A stretch of DNA of 5,044 nucleotides, taken from JBCDIQ01 sp039024295 (GTDB lineage Bacteria; Bacteroidota; Bacteroidia; J057). Each line of letters opens with the position of its first letter. The stretch's first letter is position 1. The stretch is taken from positions 1 through 5,044 of the forward strand of contig JBCDIQ010000401.1 in the NCBI GenBank assembly GCA_039024295.1, read 5' to 3'. Shown here in pieces: positions 1 to 5,044 of the stretch. Under the pieces are notes generated by a model. That model did not search any database. It was given only the letters and a program-made list of their open reading frames with translations, and was not told the origin of the DNA. The position numbers and the translations under genes are program-made.

Positions 1-159
1 GATGCGATTCCCATTCCCAAAAAGTGGGACCAAACCAACAACCCCCATTATCCGATGCTGGATGTCCGTGGACTGCCCTTTTTGTATTTACCAGGACAAC
101 GCGTACGTCCGATAAAGGTGTATGGGCAGGCAGGATGGAATGCTAATGGGATTTATTGA
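1..159 (+). CDS. C-terminal end of an unrecognised protein (5' partial)
   Basis: Reading frame 1 is open from the window edge to a TGA at 157-159, giving the last 52 residues of a protein. The tail is rich in Pro, Gly, Asn and aromatic residues, with stretches such as IPIPKKWDQTNNPHYP, LPFLYLPGQRVRP and a C-terminal GQAGWNANGIY. This looks like well-ordered globular or secreted protein sequence, not chance translation. There is no membrane segment, and no catalytic motif I can name. I do not recognise the family. The tail ends 113 bp before thrS on the same strand; a hairpin and a promoter candidate lie between, so it is probably a separate transcription unit. It could in principle be a chance open frame, but the composition and the stop placed right at the start of an AT-rich gap argue for a real gene. 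Confidence 0.6.
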   Translation, partial: DAIPIPKKWDQTNNPHYPMLDVRGLPFLYLPGQRVRPIKVYGQAGWNANGIY

Positions 160-180
160 ATAATTTTTCATGAAATTATT
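159..180 (+). terminator. AT-only hairpin after the upstream gene, possible weak terminator
   Basis: AATAATTT at 159-166 and AAATTATT at 173-180 form a perfect 8-bp inverted repeat around a 6-base loop. It begins on the last base of the upstream gene's stop codon. The stem has no G-C pair and no long T-run follows, so it is a poor intrinsic terminator on its own. Its position directly after a stop codon is the main argument for a role in ending transcription or protecting the 3' end. Confidence 0.3.
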
Positions 181-209
181 TGCTGACCAACCCTTTTGAG
201 GATTTGAAC

Positions 210-241
210 TTTTAATTATTCCGTCCAACTCCCTACCTTTG
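210..241 (+). promoter_or_regulatory. Candidate Bacteroidetes-type promoter of thrS
   Basis: TACCTTTG at 234-241 matches the Bacteroidetes -7 element TAnnTTTG exactly. A T-rich tract, TTTT at 210-213, lies 20 bp upstream where the -33 TTTG element is expected, so it is a near match only. A better TTTG at 203-206 is 27 bp away, which is longer than usual. Transcription would start near 247-249, giving a leader of about 25 bases before the TTG start codon. A leader that short leaves no room for an E. coli-type thrS operator or a T-box. The -7 box is seen directly; promoter function is inferred. Confidence 0.55.
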
Positions 242-272
242 CAGGGCTGAAAATTAATCGAATAGTTAAGCT

Positions 273-2207
273 TTGAACATCACCGTAACCCTGCCTGACG
301 GCAACAAACGAGAATACCCTGCCGGCGTAACTGCCGAACAAGTGGCTTTGGACATCAGTCCGGGGCTTGCCAGAAACGCCCTTTCTGCCAAAGTAAATGG
401 CACAATTGTAGAATTGAAACGTCCGATTGAAACGGATTCAGAAGTAGCTATTCTCACGTGGCGGGATGAAGATGGAAAAAACAGCTTTTGGCATTCTTCA
501 GCTCATATCCTGGCCGAAGCTGTTCTACAGCATTACCCCAATGCAAAGCTAGGATTTGGTCCTCCCATTGAAAGTGGTTTTTACTATGACATTGATTTTG
601 GAGAGGAAGATTTTGGGGCAAATGACTTCGAAAAAATTGAGAAGACGTTTATTGAGCTGGCACGCTCAGGTGAAACATTCGAAAGGAAGGAAATCAGCAA
701 AGCCGATGCGTTGGCGTATTACCGTGGCCGTGGCAACGATTATAAAGTAGAATTGATCGAAGGGCTGGAAGATGGTAACATCACCTTTTATGAGTCCGGT
801 AATTTTGTGGACTTGTGTAAAGGCGGCCATATCACCAATTCAAAGGTGATCAAGGCAGTAAAAATCCTCAACACCGCGGGTGCTTATTGGCGGGGCAACG
901 AGAATAACAAACAGCTAACCCGTTTGTACGCCATCAGCTTTCCCAAAGCCAAGGAGTTGAAGGAATATCTGGCCCTTTTGGAGGAAGCCAAGAAGCGAGA
1001 CCACAGGAAGGTTGGGAAAGAACTGGGCCTGTTTACTTTTTCCCAAAAAGTAGGCATGGGGCTTCCGCTGTGGCTGCCCAAGGGCACCCGTTTGCGGGAA
1101 ACCCTGGTAGATTTCTTGAAACGAGTACAGGAAAGAGCCGGATATGAACCTGTGGTGACACCGCATATTGGCCGGAAAGAATTATACCAGACCTCCGGGC
1201 ACTGGGATAAATATGGGGAAGACAGCTTCCAGCCTATCAATACCCCGCATGAGGGAGAGCAGTTTTTGCTCAAGCCGATGAACTGCCCACACCACTGTGA
1301 GATATACGCCTCAAGTCCTCGGTCGTATCGGGATTTGCCCTTGCGGTTGGCGGAGTTTGGAACTGTGTATCGGTATGAGCAGAGTGGGGAGCTACATGGT
1401 TTAACCCGTGTAAGAGGGTTTACCCAGGACGACGCTCATATTTTCTGCCGTCCAGACCAGGTCAAAGAGGAATTCAAGGCGGTAATCGAAATTGTATTGT
1501 ACATTTTCCGAATCCTGGGCTTTGAGTTTAAAGCACAAGTGTCCCTGAGAGATCCTGAAAATCCGGGTAAGTACGTAGGAGAACCAGCGTTATGGGACCG
1601 TGCAGAAAACGATATCCGGGAAGCTGCTGCGGAGATGGAGCTCGAAACAGTTGAAGTAGCAGGAGAGGCCGCGTTTTATGGACCCAAGTTGGACTTTATG
1701 ATTCGGGATGCCTTGAGAAGAGAATGGCAGGTCGGAACCATTCAGGTGGACTACAACCTTCCCCAACGTTTTGAGCTGGAGTATACCGGTAGTGATAACT
1801 CAAAGCACCGCCCGGTTATGATTCACCGCGCACCCTTTGGTTCACTGGAACGGTTTACCGCGGTGTTGATAGAGCACACAGCGGGTGATTTTCCGTTGTG
1901 GCTTGCACCCGAACAGATGATCCTTCTTCCTATTTCAGACCGATTGGTGCCTTATTGTGAAGAATTGACAAAGCAATTTGCTGAGGCAGGCTTCCGGGCT
2001 ATCATTGATGGCCGCAATGAGACCGTAGGAAGAAAAATCAGGGATGCCGAAGTTGGAAAATATCCATATATGCTGATTATCGGAGACAAGGAAGCGGAAC
2101 AAAACCAACTTTCAGTGCGTAAAAGGAAGGAAGGAGATCTAGGGTCAATGACCTTTGATCAATACATTTCACATCTTAAAGAAGAAATAACTGCCTTGTT
2201 GACTTGA
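273..2207 (+). CDS. thrS: Threonyl-tRNA synthetase (class II)
   Basis: This cytoplasmic enzyme charges tRNA-Thr with threonine using ATP and hydrolyses mischarged Ser-tRNA-Thr. The 644-residue product has the full bacterial layout: TGS domain (about 1-62); editing domain with HSSAH (His74, His78) and LCKGGH (Cys182, His186); class II catalytic core from about 245; and C-terminal anticodon-binding domain from about 546. Zinc/threonine-binding residues are seen as Cys338 in MNCPHH, His389 in DDAHIF and His518 in HRAPFGSLERF, which is also motif 3. Motif 2 is TRVRGFTQDDAHIF. Length is normal and nothing key is missing. The start must be TTG at 273: an in-frame TAA lies at 267-269, the TGS domain begins immediately, and the first internal Met is residue 262. 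No Shine-Dalgarno sequence is present, as usual in Bacteroidetes. infC follows after 88 bp. Confidence 0.99.
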   Translation: MNITVTLPDGNKREYPAGVTAEQVALDISPGLARNALSAKVNGTIVELKRPIETDSEVAILTWRDEDGKNSFWHSSAHILAEAVLQHYPNAKLGFGPPIESGFYYDIDFGEEDFGANDFEKIEKTFIELARSGETFERKEISKADALAYYRGRGNDYKVELIEGLEDGNITFYESGNFVDLCKGGHITNSKVIKAVKILNTAGAYWRGNENNKQLTRLYAISFPKAKELKEYLALLEEAKKRDHRKVGKELGLFTFSQKVGMGLPLWLPKGTRLRETLVDFLKRVQERAGYEPVVTPHIGRKELYQTSGHWDKYGEDSFQPINTPHEGEQFLLKPMNCPHHCEIYASSPRSYRDLPLRLAEFGTVYRYEQSGELHGLTRVRGFTQDDAHIFCRPDQVKEEFKAVIEIVLYIFRILGFEFKAQVSLRDPENPGKYVGEPALWDRAENDIREAAAEMELETVEVAGEAAFYGPKLDFMIRDALRREWQVGTIQVDYNLPQRFELEYTGSDNSKHRPVMIHRAPFGSLERFTAVLIEHTAGDFPLWLAPEQMILLPISDRLVPYCEELTKQFAEAGFRAIIDGRNETVGRKIRDAEVGKYPYMLIIGDKEAEQNQLSVRKRKEGDLGSMTFDQYISHLKEEITALLT

Positions 2208-2224
2208 TTTACAGTCAATAACAG

Positions 2225-2255
2225 TTGCGCTTTATGGTGCGAATTTCTAACTTTT
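2225..2255 (+). promoter_or_regulatory. Possible promoter ahead of infC
   Basis: TTG at 2225-2227 is followed after 20 bp by TAACTTTT at 2248-2255, one base away from the Bacteroidetes TAnnTTTG element with correct -33 spacing. A second similar box, TATCTTTT, lies at 2270-2277 without a matching upstream element. If used, it would give infC a transcript independent of thrS with a leader of roughly 30-35 bases. The surrounding gap is so AT-rich that chance matches are likely, and read-through from thrS could also express infC. Confidence 0.35.
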
Positions 2256-2295
2256 AACCATAATTAATTTATCTTTTAACTAAACTTTAAAAAAT

Positions 2296-2856
2296 TTGGC
2301 GAATAGAAGACCCAGAAAACCAAGGCCGATAAGAAAGCCACGCAGAGAACACAGAATTAACCACGAAATCCGGATTCCGGAGGTACGGTTGGTAGGGATG
2401 GAAGTTGAAGAGGAAAATGGTGTGGTCTCCACCTCTCAGGCATTGAGAATGGCAGACGAAATGGAACTCGATCTGGTAGAAATTGCTCCTCAAGCCAGGC
2501 CACCCGTGGTGCGGATCATGGATTATTCCAAGTTCGCCTACGAACTGAAAAAGAAGAAAAAAGCCAACAAGGCTAAACAGCATACCACAGTGATGAAGGA
2601 AATCCGTTTTGGTCCCAACACGGATGACCACGATTTCAATTTCAAACTTAAGCATGCGCAGAAGTTTCTGGAAGACGGAAACAAGCTCAAAGCATATGTC
2701 CAGTTTCGTGGAAGAAACATTATCTACAAAGATCGTGGTCGAGACGTATTGCGTCGATTTGCAGAAAGCCTGGAAGATTTGGGTAAGATTGAGCAAATGC
2801 CGACCATGGAAGGCCGCAGGATGATCATGATCATGGGGCCTGCCAAGTCAAAATAA
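2296..2856 (+). CDS. infC: Translation initiation factor IF-3
   Basis: IF-3 binds the 30S subunit, keeps it apart from the 50S subunit and checks start codon and initiator tRNA choice. The 186-residue product is of normal length (E. coli about 180). A basic Arg/Pro-rich head (1-18) leads into the N-domain beginning REHRINHEIRIPEVRLVG, with the signature IMDYSKFAYE near 74-83. A Lys-rich linker helix follows (85-94), then the C-domain with KEIRFGPNTDDHDF (101-114), KLKAYVQFRGR (130-140) and EGRRMIMIMGP near the end. The start is TTG at 2296; an in-frame TAA at 2281-2283 leaves no ATG or GTG alternative, and the head matches the family. No Shine-Dalgarno sequence is visible, only an A/T-rich leader. 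A non-AUG start fits the known IF3 autoregulation of infC. rpmI and rplT do not follow, which is unusual. Confidence 0.98.
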   Translation: MANRRPRKPRPIRKPRREHRINHEIRIPEVRLVGMEVEEENGVVSTSQALRMADEMELDLVEIAPQARPPVVRIMDYSKFAYELKKKKKANKAKQHTTVMKEIRFGPNTDDHDFNFKLKHAQKFLEDGNKLKAYVQFRGRNIIYKDRGRDVLRRFAESLEDLGKIEQMPTMEGRRMIMIMGPAKSK

Positions 2857-2860
2857 TTTG

Positions 2861-2896
2861 TGGGAACCGTTTGTTACCGATCGGTTCAGCATCCCA
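2861..2896 (+). repeat. Palindromic structure downstream of infC
   Basis: GAACCG at 2864-2869 pairs with CGGTTC at 2882-2887 around a 12-base loop, and TGG at 2861-2863 can extend to CCA at 2894-2896 across a bulge. Inside it, ACCGATCGGT at 2876-2885 is a perfect 10-bp palindrome, so two alternative folds exist. It lies between the infC stop and the main terminator. It may be part of the transcript's 3' end structure; a protein-binding site is also possible. No T-run follows it, so it is not itself a standard terminator. Confidence 0.3.
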
Positions 2897-2913
2897 TCAT
2901 AAAAACATACATG

Positions 2914-2944
2914 AGAAAAGCCCATCTTTTGGATGGGCTTTCTT
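2914..2944. terminator. Bidirectional intrinsic terminator between infC and aceK
   Basis: AAAGCCCATC at 2917-2926 and GATGGGCTTT at 2932-2941 form a perfect 10-bp stem with a 5-base TTTTG loop. On the plus strand the stem runs into TTTCTT, and on the minus strand into a TTTTC tract, so it can end transcription from both the infC side and the aceK side. It sits 60 bases after the infC stop and about 25 bases past the aceK stop, the expected place between two convergent genes. Confidence 0.85.
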
Positions 2945-2965
2945 AGTTAGGTACTGCATTTAAGG

Positions 2966-4681
2966 TCAAACCTGCTGAAACCGCAATGTCTCTTTATAAG
3001 GCATGTAAGCTTCGGCAGTTTGAGAAAAGTTTATTTTTTGTTGGGTTTTCAAGAAGGATAGGTCAAAAAGATCACCGTGTTTTTCCTTAAAATATTCCAC
3101 CAGATTCCGATCCAGCCCAATAAGCACACGCTTGAACTCTTCTGGAAACACATCATTGCTTTGGGTCGCGAACCAAGGGTTGAGCTCGTAATACTCCCCT
3201 ATATGACGCGCCGCTGGAACTTCCCGAAAATTAATTTCTTTTAGGTAACACATTTGGTCATAATCGTAAAAAACGACCCTTCTGAAGCGGGTAACACCAA
3301 AGTTTTCCAATTGTAACTCGCCTGGGAAGATATCAGCTGCAGCCAACTGTTTGATGGCATTGCCATATTCATCTAACGCTGCTTTCGCATCCTTAACATT
3401 GGCTTCCTTCAAGTAGAGGTTGAGCGGGGTAAGCTTCCGCTGGAGGTAAAGGTGCTTAATGATGATTTTATCTGACTGGATTTCCAGCTTAGAAGGTGCC
3501 TTCTCCTGAAGTTCTGCCAAAAGCTCTGGGCTGAATTTATCCCGATCAAAGGCAAAATAATCGAACTCCATGGTCTGGGCCATTCTCCCCAAGCGGTCCC
3601 CGTAGTATACAATCTCGTAGTTGGACTTAATATCTTCCTCTGTAAGCTTTTTGGCAGGGTGAAACCTGTCACGAATCACCTTAAACACCATGTCATAACC
3701 TGGGAAATTGAACACTACCATGGTCATGCCACGGCTTCCAGGAGCGAGCTCCAACTTTTCATCGGTGCTTTCCTGGTATTGAGAAAAATCCAGGAAGAAC
3801 TTTGTTTTTCCGTGTTTATAGAACCCGATTGCGCTGTATAGCTCATGCTTTTTCTTAAGGGGCATAAAACTCTGAAGGAAGGTGACCACTTCACTTGGGA
3901 TTTCCACCTCAGCCATGAAGTAAGACCTTGCATAGCTAAACACATGGTACGCCTCATTCGGCACAAGCAGAAGAGTATCCACATACAGTCCATTTGCTCC
4001 GTGTAAAATGGGCACGATAAATGGAAGTATTCGTCCCATCACCCGAACCCGACCCATGAGGTAGGCAGATTTGTTGCGGTAAAATACAGATTTAAGCACC
4101 TCTATTCGGCTCTCATAGTCCCTTCCGTAGGCAATTAAAATTTCTTGTTGTAGTTTATCATAAATCAGGCCTGCATCCCGGTTGATGTCCTCAAACTTGA
4201 TCGGTAATTTGTGCTGTTCCAGTATATTTCGGGTGCTTTCAATCGAGAAATCATCTAGTTGATAAGAATAGAATATGGGCTGAGCCGATTGGAAATGAGT
4301 AGCTGTATAAGAAGGGTTGGAAAACATATGGTTTTCATCAATCCCTACACCCGTACACGCCCTTCTGTAAACAGAATTGAAATAGGTCTTGGCAATATTG
4401 TGGTCTACCCGATGAGAAACCATGCGGAGGTACCGTTCACGTGTCTCTGGCCATACATTTTCGTGACTTCCAGCTATGGCAAGACAAATGCTATCAGCAA
4501 CCTCTTGAATAGATTTCTTGTACAACGACAGTCGCTCTTGTGAACTGTTCATCAATCCATCCCAGTTTTTGTTTACAAAACAGGTCCCTGCATGTCTGGT
4601 AAGGCCGTTAAAGTCTTCCAGGTACGCTTCGAAGCTAGAGAGGATTTCGGTTGCAAGTTGGTTCACTAATGATGTCGTCAT
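2966..4681 (-). CDS. aceK: Isocitrate dehydrogenase kinase/phosphatase
   Basis: AceK phosphorylates (inactivates) and dephosphorylates isocitrate dehydrogenase, steering isocitrate between the TCA cycle and the glyoxylate bypass. The 571-residue product is close to E. coli AceK (578). The first ~310 residues match the regulatory domain. The kinase-like domain follows: ATP loop APGSRGM (313-319), Lys334 in VFKVIRDRF, NAIKQLAA (441-448), catalytic segment FPGELQLENFGVTR (452-465), metal-binding FYDYD (471-475) and DVFPEEF (510-516). Asn460, Asp473 and Asp475 correspond to E. coli Asn462, Asp475 and Asp477. Against E. coli as I remember it, Asp457 is Glu455, Lys461 is Glu459 and Asp371 is Gln369. 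The frame is intact, so this is not obvious decay, but the kinase/phosphatase balance could differ. The start is ATG at 4681 without a Shine-Dalgarno sequence. No aceA or aceB is adjacent; the gene converges on infC. Confidence 0.97.
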   Translation of the reverse strand: MTTSLVNQLATEILSSFEAYLEDFNGLTRHAGTCFVNKNWDGLMNSSQERLSLYKKSIQEVADSICLAIAGSHENVWPETRERYLRMVSHRVDHNIAKTYFNSVYRRACTGVGIDENHMFSNPSYTATHFQSAQPIFYSYQLDDFSIESTRNILEQHKLPIKFEDINRDAGLIYDKLQQEILIAYGRDYESRIEVLKSVFYRNKSAYLMGRVRVMGRILPFIVPILHGANGLYVDTLLLVPNEAYHVFSYARSYFMAEVEIPSEVVTFLQSFMPLKKKHELYSAIGFYKHGKTKFFLDFSQYQESTDEKLELAPGSRGMTMVVFNFPGYDMVFKVIRDRFHPAKKLTEEDIKSNYEIVYYGDRLGRMAQTMEFDYFAFDRDKFSPELLAELQEKAPSKLEIQSDKIIIKHLYLQRKLTPLNLYLKEANVKDAKAALDEYGNAIKQLAAADIFPGELQLENFGVTRFRRVVFYDYDQMCYLKEINFREVPAARHIGEYYELNPWFATQSNDVFPEEFKRVLIGLDRNLVEYFKEKHGDLFDLSFLKTQQKINFSQTAEAYMPYKETLRFQQV

Positions 4682-4699
4682 AAAAGGTTGGTTGGACTA

Positions 4700-4732
4700 A
4701 AGAAATAGAAGATCTGTCTCTTTTTAGACAAA
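4700..4732 (-). promoter_or_regulatory. Weak promoter candidate for aceK
   Basis: Read on the minus strand, TTTG (plus 4729-4732) is followed after 21 bp by TATTTCTT (plus 4700-4707), a partial match to the Bacteroidetes TTTG / TAnnTTTG pair (TA and two of the last four bases agree). Transcription would begin only about 10 bases before the ATG. It is the best match I found in this gap, but it is weak, and read-through from the upstream membrane protein gene is an alternative. Confidence 0.25.
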
Positions 4733-4753
4733 GAGGAACAGCGACTGAAATGA

Positions 4754-4784
4754 TAGGAATTTAATTTAAGTTAGGAATTAATTT
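4754..4784. repeat. Near-perfect direct repeat upstream of aceK
   Basis: TAGGAATTTAATTT at 4754-4767 and TAGGAATTAATTT at 4772-4784 are the same 13-base word differing by one inserted T, with starts 18 bp apart. They lie 73-103 bp upstream of the aceK start codon and just beyond the end of the neighbouring membrane protein gene. Tandem copies in a promoter-proximal gap can be operator half-sites, but the AT-rich composition makes a chance origin plausible. No regulator can be named. Confidence 0.35.
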
Positions 4785-4800
4785 GGATAAAGTCCAGTGA

Positions 4801-5043
4801 TTAATGAACAGGGGAGGGGGTTTGTTGAGGCTTTTCCCCTTTCTTCTTATAAACCCGTGCCAACCAACGGGGTAAAATTGGGATGCCGATAAATAAATAA
4901 GGATAGTAAGTGATTAGGCGCCAGAGGGTTGCCAAAGCCAGCCCAAGACCTAAAGGGGTAAAATCTGAAAATAACAGCTGGAAACCGCCCTCTGCAATGC
5001 CGGAGCTACCAGGAGTAGGAGACACAATCATCCAGATGAAAAG
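4801..5043 (-). CDS. Lysylphosphatidylglycerol synthase TM-region (YbhN/UPF0104) family membrane protein, C-terminal part
   Basis: The minus-strand frame is open from the right edge to a TAA at 4801-4803, giving the last 80 residues. An internal ATG at 5031 is not the start, because LFIW precedes it in frame and matches the family. The visible part carries the conserved PTPGSSGIAEGGF loop and then LWRLITYYPYLFIGIPIL, a final membrane segment ending in a basic cytoplasmic tail (RVYKKKGEKP). This pattern is typical of the membrane domain of MprF-like and YbhN-like proteins, which are tied to lipid flipping or transport in the inner membrane. Most Bacteroidetes members lack the aminoacyl-transferase domain, but this cannot be judged here. 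The gene lies upstream of aceK on the same strand with a 119-bp gap. Substrate unknown. Confidence 0.85.
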   Translation of the reverse strand, partial: LFIWMIVSPTPGSSGIAEGGFQLLFSDFTPLGLGLALATLWRLITYYPYLFIGIPILPRWLARVYKKKGEKPQQTPSPVH

Positions 5044-5044
5044 A

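Noticed and set aside
160..272. Threonine-responsive operator or T-box leader ahead of thrS
   Set aside because: The likely transcript leader is only about 25 bases, with no tRNA-like stem or T-box sequence visible.
884..1273. Long antisense open frame inside thrS (129 codons, minus strand)
   Set aside because: It lies fully opposite the conserved catalytic region of thrS, is rich in Ser, Arg and Cys as expected of a shadow frame, and shows no recognisable domain.
2287..2796. 169-codon minus-strand open frame covering nearly all of infC
   Set aside because: It is antisense to a certain IF3 gene, and its Phe- and Ser-rich content follows from the Lys/Glu-rich codons of infC. No start context or family resemblance supports it.
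2821..2838. Repeated ATGATC triplets near the end of infC as a tandem repeat
   Set aside because: They encode the conserved MIMIM stretch of the IF3 C-domain, so coding constraint explains them.
2857..2965. A short rpmI gene hidden after infC
   Set aside because: The 109-bp gap is too short for L35 (about 64 codons), and no L35-like basic frame is visible on the plus strand.
4259..4543. Plus-strand open frame opposite the N-terminal part of aceK
   Set aside because: It is fully contained in the conserved aceK gene, and its composition looks like an antisense shadow.
4718..4735. CTCTTT / AAAGAG hairpin with a 6-base loop in the aceK leader, considered as a terminator or attenuator
   Set aside because: The stem is only 6 bp and AT-rich, no T-run follows on the minus strand, and it overlaps the weak promoter candidate; too slight to call.

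Overview
The window looks like part of a chromosome from a Bacteroidetes bacterium, most likely of the Cytophagales/Cyclobacteriaceae (Algoriphagus-like) type. This rests on the character of the ThrS, IF3, AceK and YbhN-like proteins, on gene starts that lack a Shine-Dalgarno sequence and sit in A/T-rich leaders, and on a TAnnTTTG-type promoter element ahead of thrS. The genus is inference from memory of these families, not a database result.

Layout from left to right: (1) the last 52 codons of an unrecognised plus-strand gene (1-159). (2) A 113-bp gap with an AT-only hairpin and a good candidate Bacteroidetes promoter. (3) thrS, threonyl-tRNA synthetase, complete (273-2207, plus). (4) An 88-bp AT-rich gap with promoter-like boxes. 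(5) infC, translation initiation factor IF-3, complete (2296-2856, plus). (6) A 109-bp convergent gap with a small palindromic structure and a strong hairpin terminator that can serve both strands. (7) aceK, isocitrate dehydrogenase kinase/phosphatase, complete (2966-4681, minus). (8) A 119-bp gap with a near-perfect direct repeat and a weak promoter candidate. (9) The C-terminal 80 codons of a minus-strand membrane protein of the lysylphosphatidylglycerol synthase transmembrane (YbhN/UPF0104) family, running off the right edge.

thrS and infC are a conserved translation pair that in many bacteria continues into rpmI (L35) and rplT (L20). Here that continuation is missing: infC is followed by a terminator and by a convergent aceK. 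Both thrS and infC must start at TTG, because in-frame stop codons sit just upstream and no early in-frame ATG exists. For infC this fits the known IF3 autoregulation through a non-AUG start.

AceK controls the branch between the TCA cycle and the glyoxylate bypass by phosphorylating and dephosphorylating isocitrate dehydrogenase. It stands here without aceA or aceB, and it departs from the E. coli enzyme (as I remember it) at three active-site positions. That is the most interesting feature of the window. I see no mobile element, CRISPR array, tRNA or rRNA, and nothing that amounts to a new multi-gene system.
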